DNA of 45,518 nt from Saccoglossus kowalevskii (taxonomy: Eukaryota; Hemichordata; Enteropneusta; Harrimaniidae): NCBI RefSeq assembly GCF_000003605.2, contig NW_003116958.1, positions 44,156-89,673 on the forward strand, given 5' to 3'. The notes below the pieces were generated by a model, which was not told where the DNA came from, did no database searches, and saw nothing but the letters and a program-made list of their open reading frames with translations. Positions 12,301 through 27,300 of this stretch are shown one piece after another. A program made the translations under genes and the position numbers. Position 1 is the stretch's first letter. Each line of letters begins with the position of its first letter.

Positions 12301-15300
12301 TATACGACCATAGAACAACTCACTTTGGTTTGTTTTAGTGTTGACTAAATATTACATATTGCCGTTATGTGAGCTTCCGAGTTTAAAGCAAGCTTTTGTG
12401 CGCAGTTTGGTGAAATTTTTGCCAGTGTTTAATCATTGATGTCACGTGGTAAAACACATTATGAGAACACAATTCTTTGTCGATATAAATATGAGGACAA
12501 AGATTTGGTTTGACACAAGACGTAATGGTCACAGTGTAGATAAATATGCAACACACAAGGATTGTAAAGCTCTGATAGGGGACAAACATGGCCACCAAGT
12601 TCTTTTGATATTACAAAAAAAAAAAAATAGGAAATTTGTTATAGATCATGTTATCCATGAAAAGTCTCATAATATACACAATGCAGTTTGTCTGTTGCAT
12701 TTGTCCCGTAACTTGGTAAATTGAACCAATCTGTCTGAACAGTGTAGCGACAGGACAGGTCGGGTTGTTTCTGTGACGTAATTGGCTGTAGTTCGTAGCT
12801 GGTACTAAAGCTTTTTGTCCGTTTTTAACGTGAATATTTTTTTTACGTAAATTATTTGCAGACGCGTAGAATTTGTATTCCAGTTAGCACAAATGACGAT
12901 ACAATTGCCATTTATCTCCTTTTAATCGCCCGCTTATCGCTCAAATAATGACATTTTATCGTTTGTGAACGCAACTTTGAACATTTGCCGCTTGTTACGT
13001 GATCTGGATACCCACAAATTGAATGTCCTTTTTTATTTTAAATTGTGGAATAGAAATTTAACACGTTTTATGGATAAATGCGTCTAGTTTAGTTTAGCAG
13101 TCATGCTTGTATTAAGCATGTACGGCAACATGCTTACAGACTGGATGACTAGGTTCCAGTTGTACGCGTAAAACCGGATGTTGAGTTCACGAACTTGTCA
13201 AGGAGTGAGCTCTATTGTCATTCTACAAATTCACATAGATTTAATCCAGCAAATTCCACTTATCAACAAAAAAATAGCGAAATTGAAAAAAATAACATCA
13301 ACGAATAGTAAATGCATTTACAGTATTCCTAATCATTCCTTTCAATAATAATCGAGACAGTTATGCGAGAAAAAACATGCTGACTTCTTTGGGCAGAGAG
13401 CAGAGAAATGAGGTCATTGAGGACAATGTCACGATGGGGTTTCACCATTTCCATAATGACAATGCTTCCAGACATGTCAGTCTGGTAAAATACGATTGAA
13501 AGACGTGAGTGTAATGTAAAGGTAATCTTGCAATCCAATATTTTCGGGTAAAAAATGCAAAGATAAGATTTCCACATGGGTAAATAATTATTTGGCTTCT
13601 GAAAATAAAAAAAGGCAAAGTGTTGCGCTGATCGATCGTAATGGTTGGCTAATTACACTGATTCACTGGAGACTTTGCTATTGAAAATCTCCTCCGCTGG
13701 GTTGTAAAGAAAACTATTGACACCGATGAATAGATGGTGCGATAACCTTACAATTTGCCTGAAATCCGCTTTATTACAGTATCGTTCATTGGCTGAAAGT
13801 TGACCTGGGTCACATCATATTTGGCCGTATTACCCATAGTCTATTGCAAAAGAGCTTATCAATGAAGTCGACCATGTCAGAAAACTTATTGAAATTTTTC
13901 ACCATGACAACATATGTCCTTCAGTTTAGCGATGAAAAATCGGAAAATTTATAAAATACTAGTAGTACTGATTTGGTTATTTGTGTTTCCAGTCTTCAAA
14001 TTACTGCACATTATTCCTCCGAATTACAGTCCGTCTTGGCATTTCTTATTGAAAATCAGACGTCGCCACCTTATTCTCAATAAGGGGAGACGGTCTCACA
14101 GAGACGGACAAATTCCAAACAACAAATTCCCGGGACTTGGCCGATTTGCATTTCAAACCATCGCAATTATTATCGAAAGGCGAGGTGACTGCATGGATAT
14201 TTTTCTGGATAACTACACATATAGTGTCATAGCACACATACGCAAAACATAACAAATATATATAAACTATTTTATTTTACTTGATCTATGTTCTTTGCCG
14301 AAGGGGAAAAAAGTAATATTTATACTAATCGTGAGCGCATTGGGACGAGTCAACAAACGGGAAAAGACGCTGAATCGACCGATATACTATTTAATTGGAC
14401 AATCACACTGTGCTTAAGTGTGTTTTTGAAGTTGTATGTTCAAACATGGAGCTCCATGGTTCAAATGACAATATAGCTTGAAATATTATATTCCATCCCA
14501 TTCAAATCTGGCTCAAAGGGTCAGATTGCGTGCATATAATTAAAACTAACAGAACGTATTTGAACTAAGGCTATACACGCCTCTCAAAACAAGAAAAACG
14601 CAACTATGTAAACCCCAGACCATGTTTTTAGTAGTTTTAATTTTAACGCAATTTGGGCAAGCGATCGTTACTTCCGGGTAAGAATAAAGCGGTCGAAAAG
14701 TGGAAGCGGGCGAGGGGCTGGACGAAATAAGTACGATACGTAATAAGATTGCGCTTTGCGATTTGAAACATAGCTCGTGACTGAATAATGTATAATAAAC
14801 TAGACTTCCATACAAATTCGTGTTTGTCCGGTCGTTACATTGCAGCTGAGACATTACGAACCATTTCGGAAATTTGACGTACTTTATACTGTGTTGTATG
14901 CAAATTTATGGCGATGGTGACAGGACATGCGACCGTCGTCTAAGGGCTGTTGTGCGAACTGTTTCTACTCTTCAACAACGGTCTTAAACGACAGTCCCCA
15001 AACCCAACCAAAAAGTCAGTTGTTTAGCGACATTATTACATAAATAAGAGCAAATTCTTATTCAGTTTTGAAGTCAGTTCAGGTTAATTTGTTTTGAACT
15101 GTACGAAAAAATTGCAATTTCATTCGATTTCTAAATTCACGATGTTTTTTTTTACCACCAGTCTGTCTTATCGGGAATAAACATTGTTGCTAGAAATTTG
15201 CAGAATATCGTAGAATTTGTTGTATGCTAATTGTATGATTCTTTTGACTGCTCAAATGTGAATTACGGCTTATATATTTCAATGCAAATCCTGGATTCTG

Positions 15301-18300
15301 GTTGATCAACTTGTCTAGCCGTGTGATTAAAAAAATAGAAAGGTGCAAAATTCACGCAAAAAACAAAACAAACGATGCACAGTGACCTCGAGTAGTTGGC
15401 GTGGCAAACCAAGTAAATTATTTACGTGAACTGTAAAATGCAACTTCTCCAATTATTTTAGATTTTTTGAATTTTCAAATGCCCCTGCACACTGATCGTC
15501 ACGGAGAATGCTATCTTCTTTGATGCTCATAATGCACTACGCTCGTTTGAATAGCAACCACTTTCTGTGTAGTACTACTGGATTCATTCATGTAAATCAC
15601 CATGCATGTCGCCGTGAAAGCAGTACGCTAGGGTCATTAGTAACAGTTAGAAAATTCATACGTGTCTCACACGGCAGCCAAGAGTTGCGGATACACTTCA
15701 CATGATGGGCAAGCAACTCTTTTTCAAGTTTTTCTGTGGTGATTCCTCAATTCACAGACGGAGACTGTTCAATGTTTGGCGGTTTACTGTGGAATGTCAA
15801 TATGCCCATGTACTCACTCAATAACCATAAAGGTGTTGTTTGATTCCACAAGATCCACAACTTGATTCATGACTGCCAAAAGAAATTAACCGCCCCAGAC
15901 GCATATAAACTACCTGTTCGTGTTCAAGTGTTGTCATTTTGGAACATTGTTAGTTACTCTGTTTGCATACTAAAATAACAAAACACTGTAATACGTTTTC
16001 TGAGCTAGGATTGAGACTCACTTTGTATTTTACAGTGTCCATGCATGCATACATCGAGCTGACAAAAAAACACTGGACTGCCCACCATCACCACTGGGCT
16101 AGCACACAAATTCCCATCATGCAATGCGAATTGTGTACCCCATGAACATTTGAACAAAATTGACGTGAATACTTGTTAAATGTAGCGGTGCTGCAGTACA
16201 TTGAATGCAAACTAAAGTTGCAGCCTCTTGATTATAATTCATGGATATTAATACTTGCAATAGTTTACCTCAGTTAATAACTAAGAATTATTATTTCAAA
16301 TGGACTAAACTGAATAAAAAACGATGCCTTTCATTATCTGTACAATGTTGAATTACTGTAGAATACTTTATTTTCGCTTGGAATTTATTTTCGCTATTTT
16401 CGCTGAATGGATGATTCCGTGAAAATAAAATCCAGCGAATATACTTTTTTTCCTATATTTCACATTAAATTCATCAAAAATCAGTGAAAATAAGTTCCAT
16501 ACAAAACTCCTATAAAAGCCTTTTCAGCGAAAATTAATTCCAGCGAAAATAAAGTATTCCACAGTACTTGACATGTACGATCATGGTTTCAGGAGCAATT
16601 ATAGAATGTATGTACGCCATTGTATAATCGCTTACATTAACGTGTCCTATTTATACACATAAAAGGATTCGTGTTTGTGATATTATGTTTAGAAGTATGG
16701 GTGTTATGTTCTGAACATTCAACATATCAAATATATCGAACAATTGTTACAACTTCATTATTTTAATCCCCAACGTATTATTTTTATACAATAATAATAT
16801 TTTTGAAAACAAATAACAGTTGATGTTAAAAGTAACTGATTCAAAGACTACAATTGTAGAAAAGCTGTTTATTTTCTCTGTTTTTCTGTAATTAGCCACA
16901 AGATCATCTCGACTTCATGTATCATGATATAGGCTACTGGTTCATTTATTTATATATAGTTCTTAATGTATATTCCTCTGTTGCTACCATAATCATCACA
17001 AATTCCTAATAATGCGCGATGCATATGGAGACGAATTCAATGGATAGACTGTTTTCACCATATGGTTGTAACCAATGGTGAATTGCTCTGGAATGTTCAT
17101 AAATTCTATTTTTGTAATTAAGTTTTGTGAGAAAAACTGTGGTGACCATATTTTTATATGGGTTATATGTAATATACATATCATGGTTGAACCATGGAGG
17201 TAGAAAAGAGAAATAAACTCTTTGGGGTTCAGTATTCTGAAAGGTGTGGAACAAGGTCGAATATAATAATTTGTTTAATCACCACATGCATGAATCCCCC
17301 ATAATCTTAATGAATAAAACTGAGCCAAATCAATCCTTTGAGTGCTGTTCTAATTCTAGTGTATCTCCAAATATCTTTTCCCTTTATCAAAACTTTTTGA
17401 ATTTGTTTGGTCAATGGATTAAAAAAAAATAATGAAGCTCAATTATCTACTACCCCCCTAAAGATAAAAAGCTGAATTTTTAAAAAAAGTATTTGTCAAT
17501 CCTTAATAAGACAGAGATAAAAATGAGTTTCAGTAAAGGAAAAAGATAATATTGGGTAGGCAGGTTTTTATTTTATTTTAGTTTTTTTCTACCTTTTAAC
17601 AAGATATTTCTATCGGTATTATAGTCACGCAAGAAAAAATGAATATCAATTGCAGCTAGTCCTTATATGGTAGATTTCTCACTAATTACATCAAAGGGAA
17701 TAAATGAAAAGAATGATTTTTGTGGATAGAACATAATTAATTTGCATACAAATAAAAAAAAAAGTCAACTACCTCGCATAAATTAAAAGTTTGCACTTCA
17801 CCAAAAATGTGGATGGGCAGAGTTATTATATGAAACGAATGGTTATGGTGAACAGTGAAAGTCAGTCCCCTCCAATAAATACTTCTATAGATTCTTAGAA
17901 ACAACTAACTCGGAATTTAACATAAAAAAAATATAACATTGATGCTAAATTGTCATTACCAAAAACAATTCACTTTTAAGAGTGGATGTTTCAGTGATAT
18001 AAATTTTGAACAAAACACCATATAAATGCATAGAAATCCAAATATTTTCTACATAAGAGAAAACTAATTAATTTGTCTGCAGGCTATGACGTATCAAATT
18101 GCTACTCGTCTCCAGCAGGGTTTAATGGAGTTTTGTCAATTCTTGTTGCGTGCGGCGGCTTCCATTATCTTAGATGTTGCCGAAAATACATTGTAGTATC
18201 ACATTCCATTCATTGAGCGGGTATGCCGTTGTTGTGAATGGGTTGGGTAGGCATGTGCATATTTGGCTCATCAGATATTTTAGATCTGTTGTATTTCACA

Positions 18301-21300
18301 CCATTGATGCAAACAAGACATACATATAATACAGCATATTATTGCTTCTGGCTTTTTTTACTAAAAACCACATTTACCGATATTATAAAGATATCAATAT
18401 TAATTTTAATTCTTTTCACAGAATGTGAATTTGGATATTATTGAGTGTGGCGTTATTTTTACTGCAAAAACGTATTGCTCACATGCTGGTTGTTTCTCTA
18501 TTGGTATTAAAATAGCTTTAGTATATTCAGTACAATAGAATGTTTTATTACTTATTATGTATGCATATACAGTGCCCCCTTGCTAAGTTGCAGTTCCGGC
18601 TAAGTTGTGGGTAGTTGGATGGCTCCCAAAAATTCTGTTGTGTTTTGCCAGGAGTTTTGAAATAGAGGAACTAAAAGGACTGGAGTAGACAACTTAATAC
18701 CTATTGGCCGATAATTACTAAGATACAAAGGGTGACATCGGCCTGACTTGAGGTGTTGGACGGGGATATGAAGTCGTGACTTTACGTACTTCTCTGTCGG
18801 TCTCCTGATAAAACTCTATAAAACTTGCTGCAATGAGTTGAATCCATGTTGACATAAACGTTGTGGTGTTGTTCATTAAAGAAAACACACTATAAATAAA
18901 CCCATGTTTGTATTAGTGCATTTTACCCCTCGGTAAGTCACGACCCTTGATAAGTCTTGATTTTTGCTTTGATCCTGACACCCAAGATTTAGTGAGGGGC
19001 CACTGTGTATTAAACTCAATAGTATAGCAATATTTTACACTATTGTATAATAATTTATAATTATTTGTTATTTTAGAAACCTGAGCTGGACATCAGTCAC
19101 GAGATTGCTGTTGACAGACTCACCGATACCATCACTAGTGATGGGGACGAGAATAAGACGCGTGGGAATTGGAGCAACAAATTGGATTTTATATTATCCT
19201 GTATCGGGTATGCGGTAGGACTCGGAAATGTCTGGCGATTTCCATATTTATGCTTCTCCAATGGCGGAGGTAAGAATAAAATGGCTCTGTTTTGCTGTGT
19301 ATAGATGAGTCTTCAAAAGCGTATTGGTGATCGTCTAACTTAATGAGGGTCATAGGTGGATGAACTCGTGACCTTTCAGCATTCACCCTAGATGCAGGAC
19401 ATAAAATTCAAAGACCTGTGTCTGGAAAAACATTTTATTGCGTAGTACACAAAGCTTTCTTCCTATGTACCAACAATATATACAGTACTTAAAACTTAAT
19501 TTATAACAAAGAGTTCAAATGCCATAGCAATGTAGTCTGTATTGGTTTGTAATACCAATTTACTGTCCTTTGTGCAATGCATGCTAAATAGTTCAATGCC
19601 CTGATAGCTACTAATACTGGCACCAACCAACATATAATGCCCTGGTAGCTACTAATACTGGCACCAACCAACATATAATGCCCTGGTAGCTACTAATACT
19701 GGCACCAACCAACATATAATGCCCTGATAGCTACTAATACTGGCACCAACCAACATAATGCCCTGGTAGCTACTAATACTGGCACCAACCAACATATAAT
19801 GCCCTGGTAGCTACTAATACTGGCACCAACCAACATATAATGCCCTGGTGGCTACTAATACTGGCACCAACCAACATATAATGCCCTGGTAGCTACTAAT
19901 ACTGGCACCAACCAACATATAATGCCCTGGTAGCTACTAATACTGGCACCAACCAACATATAATGCCCTGGTAGTTACTAATACTGGCACCAACCAACAT
20001 GATGCCCTGGTAGCTACTAATACTGGCACCAACAAACATAATGCCTTGGTAGCTACTAATACTGGCACCAACTGTCATACAATGCTCTGGTAGCTACTTA
20101 TATTGGCACCAATCATCTCAGATAATTTTTGACCTGCTTATTTTTTTTCTCTTTTTACCAGGAGCATTTCTTATACCATACATCATCATGTTAACACTGG
20201 CTGGCCTGCCTCTGTTTTTCTTGGAATTGGCATTCGGTCAGTTCTCGAGTGTTGGCTGTATCAGTGTCTGGCGAATCTCACCAATCTTCAAAGGTACTGA
20301 TATTATTTTATCATTAATATACCCATTTTTCTGAGAGGTAATATTTGCTATGACTCATATTTTGCTCTTCAAGTCTGATTCCGTCAGACATGTACACTAT
20401 ATGCACACAAGCATACTAAAATAAATGTAGAGTTTTTAAATAGAATCCTCATACCAATGTTGTCTTACAAAAAAACAAGTTGTTTTCATTTACTTGGAAT
20501 ATTGAATTATCAAAATATTTTGAAATCTAACTTAAAATTGCACAACACAAGAAATCAATTCATATCTTTTTCTCTTTGTTTAGTCTGTAATGGAAATTAT
20601 TCCCCCGATATCACATTGATGACGTCAGAACACATCTGGCCATCACTTCAACTTAATTAAGCCATGATGCCAGAAACACTTAAGCTTCTTTTCCAGCAAT
20701 CTGACATGCATCCCTATTTGTCTACCAGTATATTTGAAAGCTTAAACGTGTAATATAGATATTGTTTTGATTAATACATTGTAGTGAAAGCAACAAAATA
20801 CACATAGAGTATACAACTGTAAAATACTTTATTCCACTTGGAATTTAATTTTGCTATTTTCACTGAAGGGATGATTCAGTGAATATAAAATCCAGCTGAT
20901 ATAATTTTTTCCCTTTATTTCACATTCAGCTTGTCAAAAATCATACAAATTGACCTGAAATCTTTCCAGCAAAACTTAATTCCAGCTAAAATAAAGTATT
21001 TTACAGTAACCTGCAACCTGACTGCAAAACAAACATTCCGGTGAAATATTTAACTACATTTTTTAATTTGTGTTCTTAAAATAAATTGAATATGGACCTT
21101 CTTATTATAAATGTGTATACTGGTAGTGTCGATTTCAAGGGCAAATTATGTGTTATACATTGATGTATTTTCTGAGTCGAATGTCACCAAGAATCACATC
21201 ACTATGCTTGGTAATGATTAGAATAATAGAGGTGTTCATAAAAAACAATATCTGAATGTCAATGTTGTTGATCTTCTGGTGTCGTAATTTTAATTACACA

Positions 21301-24300
21301 AGAACATGTGTCATTTGCATACTGAAGTAATACACGTCTTTGATTCATATTTGACATGGTATATTACAAAAAACTTGTACCTTAGATTTGTATTATTTAT
21401 GCCACACTTTGTGTAAACAATTTATTTTATATGCGCTGTGTATGTTGCATGAGACCCATGTTGTACACTGCGATGTGCAAACACAGTATTTCTTTACATA
21501 TTCAATGTTGGGCTGAAAAAAACAACTTCAAAAATGTTCAGAATGTGAGTCGTTGATTCAATATTTTTTTGTTTACAAGCAGTTTTTCTCTTTTTGTTTG
21601 TTTGTTTGTTTGTTAGTGTATATGTTTGCTAACTAAGTAAAGTTTTTGCCCTCATTGTCTAAATATAGAAACGCAAACAACTTTGTTTGACCCTTGAGTC
21701 AACTTCAGTCAGCATTCACAAAATAGTTTCATTTGTAGTCTCTTCTTTTCAACATCAAATTTTTCGATCAAAACTAAAGGTAATGTCATATTTATTCTAG
21801 TTTGGTTGAAAATTAGGGCTGAATTCAGTCAAAAATACAGAAAAAGTCCTTTTGTAATTTTCAGACTATATTTTCTAAACATGCCTTGTTTAGTAAATCC
21901 TTCACATACCATGCATCTTACATAATTATATATTCATATTATAATCTGAAACCAATCATCTGAATCATATGTGGTATATATAGGTATACAAGTGTCAAAT
22001 ACTGTAATCTGTAATTTAACGTGTCTTTCCAAGATAGTACATACTTTTAATATTTTAGTTAAGTATACTGAATATATAATTAACTGTACCAATGTATTGT
22101 AGGTATTGGATACGCAATGGTCATCATGACTGCGTTGGTGTGCTTGTATTACAACATCATCATTACATGGACAATATTCTACATATTCGCCTCGTTGTCA
22201 CAAATTCCCAGCTTACCCTGGGTAAGCTGTGGCAATTCATGGAACACCGAGCTCTGCTTCGACGACAAGATCAGCGTGAACCAAACACTGAATAGCACAG
22301 ATTCCAACTACATTATTTCTGATGTTGTTATTGGGAATATGGAAACCACGACTGGAGCTTCGGTATTAGACGTTATCTTGAACAGCACTTTGTATAACGG
22401 CACTATCAAGGAGAATGTGTACAACCTGATGCATGTCACTCCTAATGTGACGAACTCTACGAGCAATGCCACCAATCAGATTATTAAAAGACCCAGCGAA
22501 GAGTATTGGGAGTAAGTTTTAAAAGCTGATTAAATTACGGTTACTTTTAAGATTCATCTTTGAAAAAATATTGAGGTTAATCAAACAAATGTTTTCCCTT
22601 GAAAATGAATCATAGTGTAATATCGAACAGTACGGTATTTAACCTCTGATTGTTGACTTGTTTATAGCAATCACGTTCTTCAAATCACCGATGGCATCGA
22701 TAATCTAGGAGGCATCCGATGGGAGCTTGTTGGTTGTTTTGCTCTGGCTTGGGTTGTTGTATTTCTCTGTATTGTCAAGGGAGTTAAGTCATCAGGAAAG
22801 GTAGGAAACATGGCAAACCACTTTCAATGCATGTACTCAGTTGTACATTATTTTTCAGATGAAAACTGGTATATTTAATTTGATGCTTGTCAGTGTTGCG
22901 TATTTATGTTATTCTATTAAACATAGCTGACTAGTGTATGCAGCCTAACTATAAACTTGACCTTGTTGTAATTGCAGGTAGTATACTTCACCGCCTTGTT
23001 CCCATACTGCGTATTGATTATTCTATTCTTCCGAGGTGTCACACTTCCAGGATCTATGAACGGTGTTCTGTTTTATATCACACCAAAATGGCACATACTA
23101 CAAGAAGCCAGAGTAAGTCAATATTTCTAGAAAAACACTTCAATATCCAAGGCATTGTTGAAATGATGGATATGTGTGCTGTGTACAACTATCAACTTTT
23201 TGTACCTCACAGCTTGTTTCCATTGATCCTTTACGAATGCAAACTACATTATGTTAATTATATGCAAATCGTGCTGCTTTGTGGAGAACACAAATATGAA
23301 TAGCTAGTTTGACTGTGCAGTGGGAAAACAAAATATTGATCTACTGTTTAAATGATTCTCTGGTTTTTAATTTCCCTATTTTCGTAAATCCCACTAAATT
23401 AAATCTACCGGTATAAGAACATTAAAACATTAAACTCATCGTTTCCCTGCCAAGTCTGTGAATTTAAAACCCAGTGAAATAATATCAAAAAATGGAAACT
23501 AAATAGCAGTAAAAAAAATGGTCTTACAGTAGGATTGGTCACATTTACGGACATTTTTTCAAAAGAAATTACAAGATATGTTTTGTTTTCTTTGTGAACT
23601 GTGCACCGTATGAATGTAGTTTATTTTTTATTTGGCAGGTATGGAAGGACGCTGCTGCCCAGATCTTTTATTCGTTGGGCATTGCATGGGGTGGCTTACA
23701 AACATTAGGTAGTTACAATAAGTTCCACAATAACTGCCATCGAGATGCCCTTATTGTTGCCTTCTGTAACTGTGGTACCAGCGTTTTTGCCGGCTTTGTT
23801 ATTTTTTCCATCATTGGATTCATGGCCCACGACGCAGGTGTCAATATACAGGATGTTGCTGAACAAGGTATGTGTTGCTATGGTTATGATGTGAAGGCTC
23901 ATTGAGTGTCCAGTTTCAAATCGGCATCGATATTGATATGCATCTAATACCACTATGTCACAGTGGGTGAATAAATTATCATAGATATGTCTGGTTGGAA
24001 AGCGTGATTTGAATACTTAACTGGAGATAACTGAATTACAGCATTTAATGGATCCATTTGCTGAGCCGATTAAAAAGTGTAGAAAGCTTGTTCGCTGATG
24101 ATCATCGCCCTAAATTACACACAACAAAATGCAATCACGTCCATGCCGCTCCTCTCCTATGACTTATGTTAACCATTTACAGTGCACTTTATTATAAAAC
24201 AACTAGTAACACAAGTTCTGCTTGGTTGCTGATTCAACGAGAAATGTTGGGGACAATGACAAGCATGACCAAAATTAAAACACATAGAGCCTCTAAGAAA

Positions 24301-27300
24301 TCTACAGAAATGAAAGGAATTAATATTTATTGTGTTCAAGCTGTGACAGTAATGTCTAAAATAAAATCAAAATTAGTGTCTCAACCTGGTGTTCAGTTAG
24401 GATAAGTGACATAAACTCAGTGCAATAAAATTGATTCACTTTTGCCAACAGTCTGTGTTCTTCGCAGTCATAGAGGTGAAATTTCTACAATGTCCTTGTG
24501 TTTGATTAATGCTGCTAAATTGACTGTAATACACATTGCATCAATCCATGTACACTGAGTTGTATTTATTGGCATTGACCCAAATGTAAAAAAAAATCCT
24601 GATAAATGGAACGCAATAATAAACCAGACATGACACACAAGTGTTTATGCTGATAATCTGCATCAAACCATATTATTGCTAAGCTTACTGTATATGCTGT
24701 TTTTATTATCAGGGGCAGGGTTGGCTTTTGTGGTGTATCCAGAGGCAGTTGCCAGGTTACCGGTATCTCCATTATGGGCATTCCTCTTCTTCTTTATGTT
24801 GTTTACACTTGGGTTGGACAGCCAGGTAAATGCTTTTGTTTCTAATCAAAATATTGCAATGCATTTGATTTCAAGACACTTGTTTATGACATGTTTTTCA
24901 AATCATATTAATTTTTTTCATTTTATTTTTTTATATTTTAGTTTGTCATGATGGAAACTTTGATCACAGCGATAATGGACGAGATGTCGTTTATGTCAGG
25001 AAAATTAAGGAAGAACAAAGTCTGGGTAACCCTGGCAACCTGTATTATCTTTTTCATTGTTGGATTACCCATGGTTACAAAGGTATAAAACAATTTACAC
25101 TACATTTGTGTAGATTCATTTTGGTCGTTGTGCCGTTATTGTGCCGTTGTCTTCATCACATTAAGCGTTAGGCGCAGTACCACTGATTGGAGAGTTATCT
25201 AAACATGTACTATCCTTCGTTATTATTATAATCACAGCTATCATATAGTAAAACAATAATAATTGACCTGTAGGGAGGAATGTACATATTACAACTAATG
25301 GACTGGTATGCCGCTAGCTTTTCGCTTATGACAGTTGGATTTTTGGAATGTGTTATCATATCATATGTTTATGGTGAGTTTATTTATAGTATAATTCCAT
25401 ATGTTATGGGGTTTTTTGTATTAGTGTTTTCAATAAAAATACATTCATCAATGCGTAGAACTAATCACATTGTACATACTGCATTTTCAATTATCTATAT
25501 ATTGGCGTATTAATTAAACATTGTGTACATTATTCTGTTTTTACTAAACACACTCAGTATTTGGTTGCATTTATAAAAAACAAAAATGCCAAATACTTAG
25601 GCAAATTTTTTCAACAATAAAAAGAAAATTTTGTGTAATTTTGTTTTATTTAGGCCTTACCAGTACCTTGTTATTTTCTCTCTAAAAATAGCATGGAATA
25701 TTATATTAACACATATGATATTGTGAATAGTTTAAATACATTGTGAAATAACAAATGGAATATTTTCGTAACAAAACCTGAAAGTGTTTACTATTATATA
25801 GACAGTGCCTTTTTCTGTGTTTACAAATACTCTATTGAGTAGACTTCTATCACCTTGTTCTTGTCGCAGAATCTTCAAGATATTTAAATAAAACCTTAAG
25901 ATTTGTTGGCAAAGCTTTTTACCGACCAGAATACAAGAAATAACAAAGCAACTCCACGTGCTGTTAGACATTCCCTCAACAACTAGAACCTATTCAACCA
26001 TATAACATTCTATTTAGTTATAGCAAACTCTATACACGTATGATTTACAATCGTCTGTAAATCTTCGCAGCACATGGCATGCCCTGAAAGACGTTATGGC
26101 TTAATTTCATAAGCTTTTTATCAGTGTGTGCATTCCTGTCTTTATTTGCCATCGTTCCTTTCATTCTTACAGGAATCAATCGTTTCTGTGACGATTGTGA
26201 AGTAATGATTGGATTTCGTCCAAATATTTACTGGAGATCATGTTGGATGGTTGGAGCCCCATTTATTCTTGGGGTATGTAATAGTGCAGAGAATATTATT
26301 CTTCTAAATTGATGAACCAAGACAAAAAAAAACATAATGTATATCTCAACTTGTAGTGTTAACTTTTTCACCACCAGTTCCACTTTTCATCACAAGTTCA
26401 CAAAATACTGTAATATACTTTATTTTTGCTTAGAATTAATTTTCGCTATGTGTGCTGAAGGAATGATTCAGTGAAAATAAAAACCAGCAAATATACCTTT
26501 TTCCTATATTTCACATTCAACTCGTCAAAAATCAGTGAAAATAAATTCCATACAAACACCCAAAAAGTCTTTTCAGCGAAAATTAATTCCAGCTAAAATA
26601 AAGTATTTAACAGTAGTCTCTTTTATAGTCGGAACTTTTTTTCAGAAGACAAAAATAGCCAAATTTAAAGCAAAAAATTGACTAAAATTTTGTCTGTTGG
26701 CTCCAAAATTAGGGTTCATTTCCAGAACTATTGAAGAATATAAGAAAAAAGTACAGAAAAATTTGGGCGAGAATATCTGGTGGTGAAAAACCACAGTACA
26801 TGTGCAATGGACAATGTAACTGTTCTTATTGAAAGTATTTGATGTGCATTGATGAGAAATGTAAATATGTCAAAGGTTATATTGTGCCGGTAAATCTATT
26901 CACTGACATGTATATGGATCAATGCACAATAATACTGGGTATTGTATAAATAACTGAATTATTCATAATACGCTCCACCCATCACATGTGGTTTTAACTC
27001 GTCAAATATGTCCTTGTCGGGTCAAAACAAGACTGCCTTGGGATACAAGCACTCTTCTCAGGACCTTTCAACTTCATTCCTGCACAACTTAAGGCATTTT
27101 CCAATATTTTGTAGTTGTCTTTCTTAGTAATTTGACCATAAATTAACGATTATTCAGAAATTAAAGGAATTCATTACATCTGGATAGCATAGAAGTGTAG
27201 TATACTACAGTATATGCATTTATTTATATTCCATTTTCTCTCATAGTTTATCCTGATATTCAGCTTCGTGTCGTACACGCCATGTTCGTATGGTGACTAC

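Noticed and set aside
12446-12724. 92-codon plus-strand frame
   Set aside because: Contains a poly-lysine stretch from an A-run, no known motif and no supporting splice sites.
19896-20078. Repetitive minus-strand frame ([12 protein letters not shown])
   Set aside because: Shadow of the 41-bp minisatellite in transporter intron 2.
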